Positions 48,916 through 61,378 of a stretch of DNA of 64,000 nucleotides are shown here, piece by piece. The translations under genes and the position numbers were made by a program. How positions within the stretch are numbered: the stretch's first letter is position 1; each line of letters opens with the position of its first letter. The stretch comes from Dermanyssus gallinae (Eukaryota; Arthropoda; Arachnida; Mesostigmata; Dermanyssidae). The notes under the pieces were generated by a model. That model was not told where the DNA came from and searched no databases. It saw only the letters and a program-made list of their open reading frames with translations. The DNA lies in assembly GCA_003439945.1 (NCBI GenBank), contig QVRM01001977.1, forward strand, positions 62,001 to 126,000, given 5' to 3'.

Positions 48916-49916
48916 TTATAAGAAGTGCTCAAAGTTCCGTCCGCCTACCACTAAACACGTTCTGTAGCGATTGCACAGGCTCCCTTGCACTCGTGTAAAT
49001 ATGCTAGGCATTGCCCTAACGGCGTCAGCAGCCTTGAATATACGGTCGACCAGATCTTGACGCGATTCAACGGGGGTTTCGTAGACAACACTCTTAAGGT
49101 AGCCCCACAAAAAAAGTCGAAGCTTGTTAAATCGGGGGATCGCCAAGCTAAGGACCCGCCTCGGCCGATCCACTGATTCTCGAATGTCTCGTTTAGGTAG
49201 TCTCGAACCGTAGCAGAGTTGTGTGGCGGCGCATTGTGGTGATGCTGGAACCACATTCTCACACGAACGCTTTCCGGGACGCTTTCCAACAACTGGTGTA
49301 ACGTATGGATCAAAAACGCACGATAATCTGGCGGGAAGTATGTGGGGACCTATAAGACAGTCGTCCACCATGCCCGCCCAGACATTCACCGAGAAGCGAT
49401 CCTGGCGGTTATGCCCGCGAGTCATATTCGGTGTGTGCATTAAACACACCACCTTGGCTAAACGAAGCCTCATCCGTAAACAGAACAAGTGCAGGGAACC
49501 TGTCCAGTATTTCCACTTGTCGACAGTATTCAGTACGTAGCTGATAGTCACTGGGTCACAGAGTTTGAATTCGCTGGTTCATCGGCCAGTGTCCTTTGCA
49601 CAGTAGCGGGACTAACCCCGGCATACACAGATAACTCCCTAATGCTCACAGAAGGCCGTTCGGCTAGTTCTTGAAGAATGAATTCTTCCACATCAGCTGT
49701 TCTCGTCGTCCGTGTCCGTCCAGAGTCGTAGTAACGGCCATAGAATGACCCACTAACACGTAACTGACTGTATATATTAGTAAACGTGCGACTATCAGGT
49801 ATGAGTCTATTTGGATAACGCTCTGCGTATAGCCGTCGCGCGGCTCTCGCGTTATAGCGTGCTTCACCATAAATGCAGAGCATGTCAGCCTTTTCCACAT
49901 TTGTAAACCGGCTCAT
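48916..49916 (-). pseudogene. DUF4817-type transposase, frameshifted
   Basis: The start is ATG 49916-49914 (MSRFTNVEKADMLCIYGEAR). The N-terminal HTH block includes ARRLYAERYPNR and TFTNIYSQL, then SIRELSVYAGVSPATVQRTL. The frame stops at 49548. A shifted frame carries LVLFTDEASF, with the first catalytic Asp at 49474-49472, and SVNVWAGMVDDCLIGPHILP. Another shift gives WFQHHHNAPPHNSATVRDYL and RSPDLTSFDFF. The second catalytic Asp ('FQQDGAPPH' in relatives) is replaced. The C-terminus (YLKSVVYETPVES...CLVVGGRNFEHFL) is in the first shifted frame and ends at 48916. At least three frameshifts make it non-functional. Confidence 0.85.
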
Positions 49917-50182
49917 CACGAAATGATGATAGAGTCTGCAATTCGCGATGAAATGAAACATCTCGAGAACCTGACACTTCGTTTTATAGCTTTTGGCGTT
50001 GGCGGTTTTTCTTATGGTGTTTTGGCGTCTCGAATGACGAATTCCGAATCAAAGCCCGCGCAAATTTCCGATAGAAGCTTGTGCGAACGGCGAATAATTT
50101 CGAAACAAAGCCGGCTGCTCAGCGTAAACAAATGCTGGTGTGTTTGTTTCCGCCAGATTAGATGCAGCTGCGTATCGCGCGG

Positions 50183-50564
50183 TTTTGATTCATACGTTAC
50201 CCAGTTGTTAGAAGGCATCCTGGAAAGCTTTCGTCTGAAAATGCCGCCACACAACTCTGCTACGGTTCGAGAATACCTAAACGAAGCATTCAAGAATCGG
50301 TGGATCGGCCGAGGCGGGTCTATAGCTTGGCCACCTCGCTCCTCCGATTTAACAAGCCTCGACTTTTTTTTGTGGGGCTACCTAAAGAGTGTTGTCTACG
50401 AAACCCCCGTTGAATCGCGTGAAGATCTGGTTGACCGTATATTCAACGCTGCTGACGCCGTTAGGGCAATGCCTAACATATTTACACGAGTGCAAGAGAG
50501 CCTGTGCAATCGCTACAGAACGTGTTTAGTGGTAGGCGGACGGAACTTTGAGCACTTCTTATAA
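50183..50564 (+). pseudogene. Duplicate transposase C-terminus in the right inverted arm
   Basis: A + strand frame reads RFDSYVTQLLEGILESF, then PPHNSATVREYLNEAFKNRW, PRSSDLTSLDFFLWGYLKS and RTCLVVGGRNFEHFL. This is the same C-terminal half as on the minus strand at 48916-49330, but in one open frame. About 13 residues around the second catalytic Asp are missing. It is better preserved than the left-arm copy, yet has no N-terminal half on its strand. Confidence 0.8.
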
Positions 50565-51161
50565 TAAATAAGTGCTGGTGTGTTTCTGGACGTGCGCAAG
50601 TGGTTTCTGTGGTAAAGCAGGTCAAGATGCTAGGAAGTATGCATGCCTTTGCTTTTGATATGGCTGTCGAAAAAGCCTAGTTTCTCAGCAACTACGTAAC
50701 GCAGCACCATCACTTTGGTACGAAAATGACGGGCATTAAATTTGCTATCGTCAGAGAGTGTTCGTCATTTGTGCGCAATGGCAATTTTTTTAGATTTTGC
50801 ACGTGAAAGCTTCAACGTAAGTTATAACAACAAATCGACTTTTTATGATTTTTTTATTCCACCTATTTGCTTTTTGCTAGCTTGCGTTAGGTGTCATTTA
50901 GGTCATGCAAAATTTTCCGCCGAACACACTGGTATGATCGGTTGCTTCATGCGTTGACTGGTTCTCCCGCAAACGTAGATTTTGTACAACTATGTAGGAG
51001 AAAATAAGGCAGAATAACGACTTTTCTAAATTTCATCCTCACTCCTAAACAAAACGTTTTCTTGGCTTCCGCCCATTGGGAAAAATTATTTTCTTGCCGA
51101 GCTCTATCAAACCTCGAAAGAAGTACAACTTTTTACGATACACCCTGTATATATATATATG

Positions 51162-51228
51162 TGTTTATATAACTTGGTTATGTTAGCACATTGAAGAGAA
51201 CAATTGTCTCTGCTAGGGCGTGGTGGTA

Positions 51229-51276
<48 letters not shown>

Positions 51277-51378
51277 CATATATTTGTTTATATAACTTGG
51301 TTATGTTAGCACATTGAAGAGAACAAATGTCTCTGCGAGAACGCGGTGGTATATTTATATATATATATATATATATAT
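51162..51378. repeat. Tandem duplication with 123-bp period
   Basis: TGTTTATATAACTTGGTTAT followed by GTTAGCACATTGAAGAGAAC occurs at 51162 and again at 51285. Each copy continues through GTGGTATATTT into an (AT)n tract. It abuts the right end of the DNA transposon. Confidence 0.85.
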
Positions 51379-51484
51379 GTGCTGCTGTAGAATATATATG
51401 TGGCTCCTTCTATGCAAGCTGAGTGATCAGTGTATGTGCTTGAATCTCACACAGGTGTATACATACGCTTCAGTTTACATAAGT

Positions 51485-51529
<45 letters not shown>

Positions 51530-51919
51530 GGGATTCTGCAGACTACACAGTGATGTCTCAACATGTCGTTTGGCTACTGTCTTAGCAAATGCATTATAGA
51601 CAAAATTGAGCATACCGACATCGGAAGGTTACATTGTCACGCCCCGTTTCGCAGTCTGTTCGTCCGGAAGCTAAAGGTAAATTGCTGAAGGAATGCGCCG
51701 AAAAGTCTCTTTAAATTGTGTAGATGCAGTGTCTTTTTAGGCAACGGCATCTGAACGGGCAGCACAATTGTACTTGGCATACTATTGCATTTTCTCGTGC
51801 AAGCGTTTAACAAAACGTTACTGCACAGATGTATACTTCTACCAAAAAGGAAAAATAAATAAATGTCTTTTCTTACGTAAGATGTATGGAGGATCCACGA
51901 TGTACCTGCTGCACATCGA

Positions 51920-51956
<37 letters not shown>

Positions 51957-52086
51957 TCACAGAGAGATACAGACATATCCAAGTCGCAACGAACGCTAGA
52001 CGTTCGAAAGTAATCAGCATCCTGTGTATGTGTGTGTGTCGAGTGACACACTTAGGCCAAGTTTCCGCAATCAGTTGAAGTCTACC

Positions 52087-52120
<34 letters not shown>

Positions 52121-52125
<5 letters not shown>

Positions 52126-52151
52126 CGCGCGTGTACACGAAATGCACGATT

Positions 52152-52191
<40 letters not shown>

Positions 52192-52222
52192 CGCGCGTGT
52201 ATACGAAATGCACGATTTGCAT
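52121..52222. repeat. Tandem duplication with 66-bp period including (AT)n
   Basis: AAAAGCGCGCGTGTACACGA followed by AATGCACGATTT occurs at 52121 and 52187 with one internal change. Each copy is preceded by an (AT)n tract. Confidence 0.85.
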
Positions 52223-52629
52223 AACGAGACAAGGATTGACCTTCATGCGTTGCGAGCTTCGCGTGCCAAATCTTTTTGCGCGCTGCTCCATCACTTGACA
52301 GCAGTCCAAGGCGTGACCAACGAGGCAGACTGCAAGTAAATACATCATCATCATCATTGGTTGGTGAGTTGATCCTTGCATCCATGCATTCATCCATGTA
52401 TCGATTTTATGAAACACATGAGCAGCAATGACGACGTGGCCGCTTCGGCTCCAGGCGGGTGCCAGGAGCCGCCGCTAGAGAGGAAATGATGATGATGCCA
52501 CGGTTGGTTGACGGACAGTCAGGATTCAGTAGTCTGCGTACGCATTAGGCAATGAGCGGGACTCATCATCATCGGCAAGATGGCTTGGCGATTGACGCGG
52601 CCCGATATTTGGCAATCTTCGTTGCAGCA

Positions 52630-52950
52630 GGAGTTGCTGTCGTTTTTGTTGTTGTTGTTGGTCGGTTGTTGTTGTCTTGTTGTTGGTGTGTGTTCATTTG
52701 TTGTTGTCGTTGTCGTCGTCGTCGTTGTTGTTGCTTGTTGTTGTTGGTCGTTGTTGTTGGTTGTTGTTGTTGTTGTTTTGTCGTTGTCGTTGTCGTCGTC
52801 GTCGTCGTTGTCGTCGTCGTCGTCTGTCGTCGTGTGTTGTTGTGTTGTTGTGTTTGTTGTTGTTGTTGTTGTTGTTGTGTGTGGTCGTTAGTTGTTGTTA
52901 TTGTTGTATTGTTGTCGTCGCTGTCGTTGTTGTTGTCGTTGTTGCTGTCT
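52630..52950. repeat. (TTG/TCG)n array
   Basis: About 320 bp of TTG and TCG units on the + strand. Translations are Val, Cys or Leu/Ser runs only. Confidence 0.85.
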
Positions 52951-55139
52951 TTGTAGGCTTGTTCGGTCGTCCGTCAGTCGGCTTCCTTTGAGCATATTGT
53001 TTTGATTGCGTTATTTGCGTCAAATGTTCGTACTGTCTGCTGTGGGTGTCTGTGTGAGGTGGGTGTCGGTGATCGGGCGATCAGCCCAGATCCATACACA
53101 GGTGGTTCTGTTTACCTAGTCCGCGCTGTCTACACACGTTATGTTGTACAGAAATCGAATGATTGCTTTCATAAAATTGCTGGCGCCTCGGCTTGCATCA
53201 GTGCCGGGGCAAGAGCAACGAGAATCACAACAACAACAACAACGACAACAGCAACAACAACAATCTTAAAATCGACGTATGTTAGATGCGTAGTAATAAA
53301 ATTATTCACATGGACAACAATTAAGGGTCGACTGATGCCGAATTCGTGCTGAGAATGTTTTAAAAAATAAATTCTATTCAGCTCTGTTAAATGACGGTTG
53401 AGGTCGTTTCCAGCTAGCGAACGACGTAATTGCGAACTTAAGTGCAGGGTTGTTGGTGCGTTCTTGTTTTGTTGCCGTTGTTGTTGTTATTGCTGTTGTT
53501 TTGTTGGTGTTGTTATTGTTGTTGTTGTTGTTGCTAGCGTTGCGGTTGTTGTGTACTGGTCGAAGCAGTGGTGGTAACTCTGACAAAAATCGGGCAAAAT
53601 CGGCAAATAACGAACTTAACTGCCGATCTGGCTGGTTAGTTGACCATGTACTCGGATGTGTCATCGATAAATCGAATCGCGCACTTACACACATACACAC
53701 ACACACACACATCTAGATACAACGATGTCCTCGTTCCCGACGGGAGTCCGGGAGTAGCGGTCGAATGACGTACGATGATGGATCGCGTTTAGCCTCCTCG
53801 TTTCAGCCTGTCTGCGAGACCGTCTGTATCGGCGTCGGAGTCAGCGTTTAGATCTTGCCTCCAGGACCTCCTTGACCTCGTCAACAAGATCCAGGTTGGC
53901 GGCGCGAAATCTATTTATCGTAGCAAACTACGATGATTCACTATTCTAGTCTCTGTCTTGACTACTCTATCTCTATCTGTTTTGTTGAATATGTGAGTTA
54001 CTACAACCATTTCCATCGGATCAGCTTTCGTTTTGCTTCGCTGAAAATAAAAGCTCTTCTATGCGCTCTGTTTATAATTGTTTAACCCTTCAAATGTTGA
54101 CTGTTTTCAGCTTCCTTTTCATTCCATTTCTTTGTCGGCTCGTCCGTTCAGCTCGTTGTTTTTCCAGCTCGTCTTTTCTTCTCATTATACCCTACACCAG
54201 TCGAATACTTTGCTTCTACGTGCACTGATTCTCGAGCATAGTGGTAACTAAGTCTGTCACCGTCATGTCTAGAGACTTTACTGCCCGTGAGTCCCGTCTT
54301 CGAACTTCTTCGAATGCTGGGCATAGGCGGATTGTGTGAGTCACATCATCCTTCTCGCTCGTCTGGAGCCAGATTGCCTATCCAATGCAGGTATTTTTGG
54401 AAGAACCTATGGCCCGTCACAACCTGCGTTTACCTTACTACAACAACTACTACTACTACTACTACTAGCGACATAATAACCATCATATTATGAGTAGGAA
54501 AGCGAGGTGGTCGATAAGAAGACACATCTTCTCGTATACATACATACATGCATATATACATACAGACGTATGTCCCCATGTACATTCACTCGTGTACAGC
54601 GTGTCGTCGCGAGGACTGCCTAAGAACAGGAGAAGAAAAACGACAGAGATGGAAAATGCGAGCGACGGGGAGAAAGAGGTAGATAGGATAGTGAGTCGTT
54701 ACCCAGCATCGGGAATCAAAGCCGCCAAAGCCGATAGCCGAGTGCGGCGGGAAATCTACGAGATGCAGAGAGAGAGAGATAGATAGATAGAGAGAGGCCT
54801 TCGTCAGTCGTTTAAAGTTGTGGTTAGAAGCCGTCGTCGTCGTCAGCTAGACACAGTAACTTATGATTTCTTTAGCGTGCAGTAGCCTGCTACATATAGC
54901 TAGATAGATAGTAGCTAGTAGCGCTTCAAAGCGAAGTGAACGAATTAGAGCGAGAAAATAGAAAGGAAGGGGTCGGTGGAGGGTGTCGCGATGCTTGTCG
55001 TCAGTGTTCGCTGTAGCAACATGCAGTTGCTTCTGTCAGTCAGTCTATCTATCTATCTATCTATCTGTATGTCTGTCTGGCTGCCTACTTGATCTAGAAT
55101 AGCAGAAATATGGTGACGGTGGGGCGGCTGCTATCGCGA

Positions 55140-56065
55140 AATAATCATACCAACAACCGCAACAACAACAACAAAAACAACAACAATTGCATAGCAGCAT
55201 TGGTAACAGCAAGAGTAAGGCAAGTAGGAGGAGGAGCAGCAGCAGCAACAACAACAACAATAACAACAACAATTACAACAACAACAACAACAACAACAAA
55301 TACAACAACGACCACAGCACTAAAAGCAGCAACAACGACAGCAATCCCAAGAGCAACAACAACGACAGCGATCCCAAGAGCAACAACAACAACAACAATC
55401 ACAACATCGACCACAGCAGTAACGACAACAGACCACAATACTAGCAATATCAACATTGTTACATTAGCAGCAACAACAACAGCAACAGTCGTAGAAGCAG
55501 CGACGACAACAACAACAACAGTAAAGACAACAATGCCGCCCAATGTAGCCGTTTATTTAGTTATGTCTGTTAGAAAGAAATCAGTCCAGTTTAGTGAGTG
55601 AGTGACTCCGTGAGCAAGCTAGCGTGATTTCGTGAGCGCGAATGTGTAGGCGAAAGATGTCGTACCAATGACACGCCCCGCTGCTGCTGCGGTCGCTGCT
55701 ACCACCGCCATTATTACTATTGTTGTTGTTGTTGCTGCTGCTGTTGCTGATGTTGCTGATGCTTTTGTTGTGGTTGTTGTTGCTGCTGCAGTTGTTGTTG
55801 TTGTCCTTAGAAGGAGCTGCACAAAGGGTGGAGGCTCTGCTGACGGCCATATGCCAAGACCTGTTGCTGACAAGGCGCTGGTGTCATTGGGGCTGCTTGT
55901 GTTGTTATTGTTGCTGTTGTTGTTTTTGTTGTTTCTAACCCTTGGCGCGTTGCTTTTGCTGCCGTTGTTTTTGTTGTTTTTGCTGTTGTTGTTGTTGTTG
56001 TATCTGTTCCGGTTATTGTTCTTGCTGCAGGCGTCATTGTTGTTGTTGTTAGTGCAATTGCGGAC
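55140..56065. repeat. (CAA)n array followed by (TTG)n array
   Basis: CAA/CAG units at 55145-55535, including a duplicated AGCAACAACAACGACAGCGA-like phrase near 55335-55385. TTG units follow at 55705-56060. The arrays are complementary, about 400 and 350 bp long and only 170 bp apart, the closest such pair in the window. Confidence 0.85.
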
Positions 56066-57429
56066 ACTGCTGCTGGTACCATCGCTGTTAGTAGCTCCGT
56101 GGGGCTGTGGCAATTGTTGTACAAATGCTCCATCTGATTCGACTCGTTCGATCTTATGCGTCGATCTGCTCAACGTCTTTAAAACGCGTATCTTGTTGTT
56201 GCTAGAACAAACAAAAAAAAGTCGAAGACCGATAGGAAAATCCTAATACTACAGGCAGATCTGTAGTTTCTTTTAGGTGGAGCCGTGGCGTTTCGCGGAA
56301 AACCCGGTTAGGCGGGACGAAGCGTCACAGGCGGCCAAGGGTAAGACCAAGAGTAAAACGGAACGAAAACAACGACGCAAGGAACGGCAGATCGATTTCC
56401 AATTATGATAATAAATTCAACAACAACAACAACAACAACAGCAACACCACCACCACCACCAACAACAAGAACAACAACAACATTGACAACAAAGGCAGAA
56501 CTGCTTGAGAGACCTGCTACAGCCATTCATCCACCCACCCACCCAGCCAGGCAGGCAATTGTTGACAGTAGAAACGCGGACCCGTGGAAGAGCGAGGTGC
56601 TGGATGGATCTGTTTGCGTGCAGTGGCTTTATGGAAGAAGTCTCTGTTTGTGTCTGGGCTGATCGATATTTCAGTTCGGCAGCGAAAGTAGCGAAGAAGC
56701 CGCAGAAGAAGAAGAAAAAGAAGAAGACAGACAACAACCAATGTGAGGACACAGATTGATAGATATTAAGATAGATAGATACGCGTACGTGTAGCTTCCG
56801 TGCGAATCTCAGCACTCAGTTGAAATCGCTACCCCCTCCAGAGACTACTTCTGATGCTTGAGCGTGGCTGACGCCGCCACGTCGCATCTTTGTCAGCATC
56901 GTCGTGCTCGTCGCCAACTGACGCAAGTTGCAGTCGTCTCAACATTGAAGATGGCCCTCTTCTCCCTGTCTGGGAAAGTCCGCACGTTTGGCAAATTGCC
57001 ACTATTAGGGCCAGCACAGTATATATATATATATTTTTTTTTTTTGTTACGTCTTTTTTATTATATATATGTATAATCACAAGCTTTCCCGGAACCTCCC
57101 AGAGCAAAAATGTGCTCATACACTACGGTGGAAATAACGTACCGTTTTCACCAGAACCTCTCCCCTATACAATATATATATATATATATATTTATAGGAG
57201 AGAAGTAGAAGAATCACGAACTTAGCTGGAACCTCCAAGAGCAGATAATTTACTTATTATTACATTATCATGGCAACTACGCACCGTTGTCACCTAGAAC
57301 CATGTTTTCTGCTGAAGGCAACAGTCACATGCTAGAACGCACCTAGCTGAAAACTGATAGAGTGTTGGATCATGGGCAACTGTACAAAGAAGGGAGTACA
57401 AAAATATCGTCGTATTCTAGAGGCTCGCG

Positions 57430-57490
57430 GTTTATAGACCTGTTGACCTGATTAAGGATATGTACACGCAGGCAACTGCGGGGACAAAAT
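57430..57490 (+). pseudogene. Possible LINE reverse transcriptase trace
   Basis: A short frame reads VDLIKDMYTQATAGTK, which resembles the LINE palm block 'LI.DMY..ATA..K' upstream of motif B. Nothing else nearby supports it strongly. Confidence 0.3.
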
Positions 57491-58974
57491 AAGACCCCTA
57501 GATACCGTAGTAGCGCTATTTTATCACCACTCTTTATTTTTGGCTAATTTACGTGCAGGTACAAGGAGTATGTGTCTAACTATACTTGTTCTTTGGAGAC
57601 CTTCCTCTCAAAGGCCTGCTATGTGAAATTTAGCAGTAACCAGCTAGCCAGTATTATAGAATAGAAAAATACACTTTTAATGCAGCTAAAGGCGGAGAAG
57701 GGGGTGAATACAGACAATTAACAATTGTTTTGACAAACTTGCTAAGGCACATACAGTAGTGATGGGACACGCAGTAATGTTTTTTTACCGTAATTTAGTA
57801 CCGGCGTTGCTAGTGCTGCATTTGCTTTGTATACTTCTGTTGATGTCGTCGTTGATGTTGTCATTTTTCAAAACGTAATTCTGGCTGTGTTTGAATTGTC
57901 ATTATGTTCATTAGTCGTGCGATAACTTTACATGGACTTTGACAATAGGGATTGCGAGGTTCATGAGATACATAGACGAAAGGATATGTGGATACGTTTC
58001 GTGGTTATGATGGTTGTGATAGTCAGCATGACACGACGACGACGACGAAGATCCCCTCTTTTGTGTACTATCCCGTCGATCGTACGAGATCGGCTATGCC
58101 GGGCAGCTCACCAGAAGTGCGTCTTTCTCTCTATTTTTTCCTCTCTCGATCTCTCTGTCGTCGAGGCGTGCATGACCAGGGCAAGCTACGGCTGGCTGTG
58201 ACAGACACGCCATACGACCCGCATCCGACGGCGGGACGTACAGGAAGAACGCCTCCCCCCGTCAGACCTATCTATACACATACATGACACGTATATACAA
58301 GAAGTATGGTGACACCGCAGACGATGTTGACGGCATCGGCGACGACGACGACAGAGGAGAAGGAAGAAGAGAGATGGTGGGATCCTCTGAGTGACAGGCA
58401 GTGACGAGCCGGGTCAACGCAGTGACGAGGCAGGGTTGCATGGACAGATGAAGGCGAGGCCGCAGGATCGCGGTCGACGTTGCGACCGCCGTTGACGTAG
58501 TTGGGATCTTCCGCGCCGTGGTTCCTGTTGTCGTTGTCGTCGGCGTTGGACCGGCGTGCCCCGTCGTCGCCGATCTGTCTGACTGACTGCCTGCGTGCTT
58601 GTCCCCAATCCAAGCCGCCGATGGCTCCGAGTATGTGCCGGCCGCCGAACGATAGAGGATAGCTCCCATACAGAGGCGAGTAGCAGCACGACAGGCGGAC
58701 GGACGGGCAGGCGGGCGGCTAAAGGAAGAAGAAGAAGAGGCGGCCGATGGGGCGCACCGGGGTCTATTCCTACAGCACGCATCGCCATTGTGCCCTTTTT
58801 GTGCCCCGTCGTCTCCGCTTCACCTCCGCTGGTTCGGCCCCGCCTCGGACGGAAGCGACAGCGGTAGCCACAGCGATAGCAAGCGATAGGCAAGTAGACA
58901 AGCAGGCCGACCGACATACAGAGAGACAGACCTCGGAAAGGGGCACATCATGTCCACGAAGGGGCAAACTAAGG

Positions 58975-59060
58975 TCTAAAGAAGAAGGAAAGACCGAGAG
59001 AGAGACAGGCCCGGAGGCTGGAACGAGGAAAAACGGCTGTATGTGGAGAGAGAGGGGGAG

Positions 59061-59102
<42 letters not shown>

Positions 59103-59275
59103 GGAGAGAGAAGGAGACAGAGGAATCAGAGGAATGGAGAGAGGAATCAGAGGAATGAAGAGAAGATTCAGAGCGATAGAGAGAGGAATCAGAGGAATGG
59201 AGAAAGGAATCAGAGGTATAGAGAGAAGAAAGAATCAGAGGGATAGCGTCAGAGAAAGAGAAAGAACATGGGAGA
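58975..59275. repeat. Polypurine block with AGGAATCAGAGGAATGGAGAG minisatellite
   Basis: About 300 bp nearly all purine, broken by (AT)n at 59065-59093. From 59120 to 59250 imperfect 20-24-bp units built on GGAATCAGAGGAATGGAGA repeat five or six times. Confidence 0.8.
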
Positions 59276-61297
59276 GACTGGAGGTTTTGGCGAAGAGCTT
59301 CGGACGGCCTGTCGGTCGCTCGGTCGGTCAAACGAGCGACGGGGCATCAAAAAGTTTGCTTGATGTAGCGGCTGCCCGCTGCCGCCATAGCTGCTTCTGC
59401 TGCTGCTGCTGCTACTACGGCCGCGGCTTATGCCCCCCAGTCATCGCCACCGCATGGTACCGATCTTAGCTGAACGCTCGAAGGGGGGGCGGGCTGGCGG
59501 GCGGCGTTTCCCACCCATCCTGGTGGTTTGCCTTTCTGTTCCCCTTCGCCTGGCCTCTGGCCCCCAGCTTCCCTACCCTCCTGTTCCTGTATCCTGGCTG
59601 GCTGGCTGGTTGCCTGTCTCGGCGTCGCCACCCCCTCGGCTATCCTTGTTTAGTCCTGTCTTTTACACAGTCAGCCAACAGCAGCAGCAGCAGCAGATTC
59701 ATCAACAGCATCGCAAGCAGCAGTGGCAACGGCAGCGGCAGCAGCAGCAGCATCCGAAGCATCAGCAGTCTACAGGCGGGCGTTAGGGAGGCGCTGAGGT
59801 CGAGAGAACTATGGCTGCTACGGTTGGTATGGTGGCTCGATCTGCTGTCACTACGCTGCTACGGACGAGTTCTGCAGCTACGGCCTCCTGCGTGCGCTCG
59901 CTACAGCCGCCGCCGCGTCGCTCCAGCTTCAGGCGCGCTTCAGGCCAGCTGCTGCTGTCCAGCTCCGTCTGTGCACCGCTGTCCCAAGTTCCATCACTGT
60001 TCCACCATGCGGCGACGACGACGAGTAGCTGAATCTATGTGCTGTGCTGGCAGAAGCGGCAGCATCAGCAGCAGTGGCAGCGTTTCTGCATCAAGCCATG
60101 CTGGTGCAGTCGTGTCTTCCTGCTGCTACCGCCGTCTGTGGCTGCTGTCAAAAGGATGTATGTATGTGCAGACAGACAGGCGCAGTTGCCGTTGCTAGTT
60201 GGGCGGATTTGGGGAGAATTGGGCAAACACAGGAAAAAGAAGAAAAAAAGTCGAGGATGACGAGGAAAACAAAACAGAGGAGGAAAAAGAAAAAGAGCAA
60301 CTAGAAAAAGACGGAACAGAAGAAGATCGAGGTAGGAAAGACGACGAAGGCAACAACAACAACAACAAAAACAACAACAACTGCGGCAGAGGCAGAGGCA
60401 GCCAAAAGGACTGCGAAGATGACTGGCTACTCGATGTCTCGATGGCTGAGGCTCGTGGCTGAAACAGCTTCGTCGTGGTCTCACAGCTTCGACGTCGGCA
60501 TTGTCGGTATCGCGTCAGCATCGTTCATAGGGCTCGATAGGGAATCGACTGAACTGAGACCCAGCCAGACGAGATAGAGCATGAGCTTCTATTCCAGCCG
60601 CGCACGCACACACGCTCAGATCACTTGAAACCCAAAGCGAGTTAGAATTGATGTAGATAGTGTAACACGATTAGTTCAATAGTCATAATCTCAATGTCCG
60701 TGCTCGAAAACAACACACTTACGCGTAGAGTACGTACATCAATCCATTTGATTGTGCAAAGCATTACCAAACTAATAGCTAGTAAAGGCGTTTGTTGCTC
60801 TCTCTCTCTCGATTAGCACAGTCAAAATTAACGTTGTTTTAGTAGCTGAAGTTCTGTAATGGACGCTGCAAGTTGATGTTGTACTGATTTTCGTTGTTGC
60901 TGCTTTATAATGTGTATTGAGGTTATGCTGTTGGGTATGTTGTTGTTGTTGTTGTTGTTAGTCACTTGCTGTAATCACGTTACTTTCGTCATTGCAATTG
61001 TTTGTGCCATGTTGTTGGCTGCTATTCTATGTTATTATGTTGTTGTTGTTGCTATTGCTGGTCGTGCTATTATCGCCTGGCGCGTTCATAAACGTTGAGG
61101 AACGAGACGTTCGGCAGTTTAAAAACACCCTCTATTTTTTTTTTCTCGATTAGCCACACTCCGTCATCTGCTCACCTATACGAGAAACAAATATTTTATC
61201 TTCATACATTATACGAATGGCTCGTGTATCACACGATTGTGCCGTCAAAGAGACAACGCCGCCGCTACACCTACCACCTCGACCAGCATCGTCTGCG

Positions 61298-61378
61298 TGC
61301 AACAACAACAACAACAACAATAAAATCTACTAATACAACAACAACAACAACAACAGTAATAACAACAACAGTTACTAC
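61298..61378. repeat. (CAA)n array
   Basis: About 80 bp of CAA units interrupted by TAA/AAT; complementary to the TTG arrays further upstream in the intron. Confidence 0.85.

Larger units (their letters stand above)
48333..51147. mobile_element. 2.8-kb TA-inserted DNA transposon with about 1-kb inverted arms (DUF4817-type)
   Basis: The left end is TA-CAGGGTGTATCGTAAAAAG and the right end its reverse complement followed by TA, inside (TA)n on both sides. Inverted arms cover about 48333-49341 and 50150-51147. The last 120 or so codons of the transposase lie inside both arms, in opposite orientation. The central loop (49342-50149) holds the N-terminal half of the transposase and its upstream sequence. 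The protein has the DUF4817 helix-turn-helix and a DDE domain related to Tc/mariner. Both coding copies are broken, so this copy is inactive. The 1.2-kb fold-back element at the left of the window shares its terminal sequence. Confidence 0.88.

Noticed and set aside
55110..55601. Thr/Asn-rich frames resembling prion-like or polyQ proteins
   Set aside because: All three frames of a CAA array give Q, N or T runs; no flanking conserved sequence or splice context.
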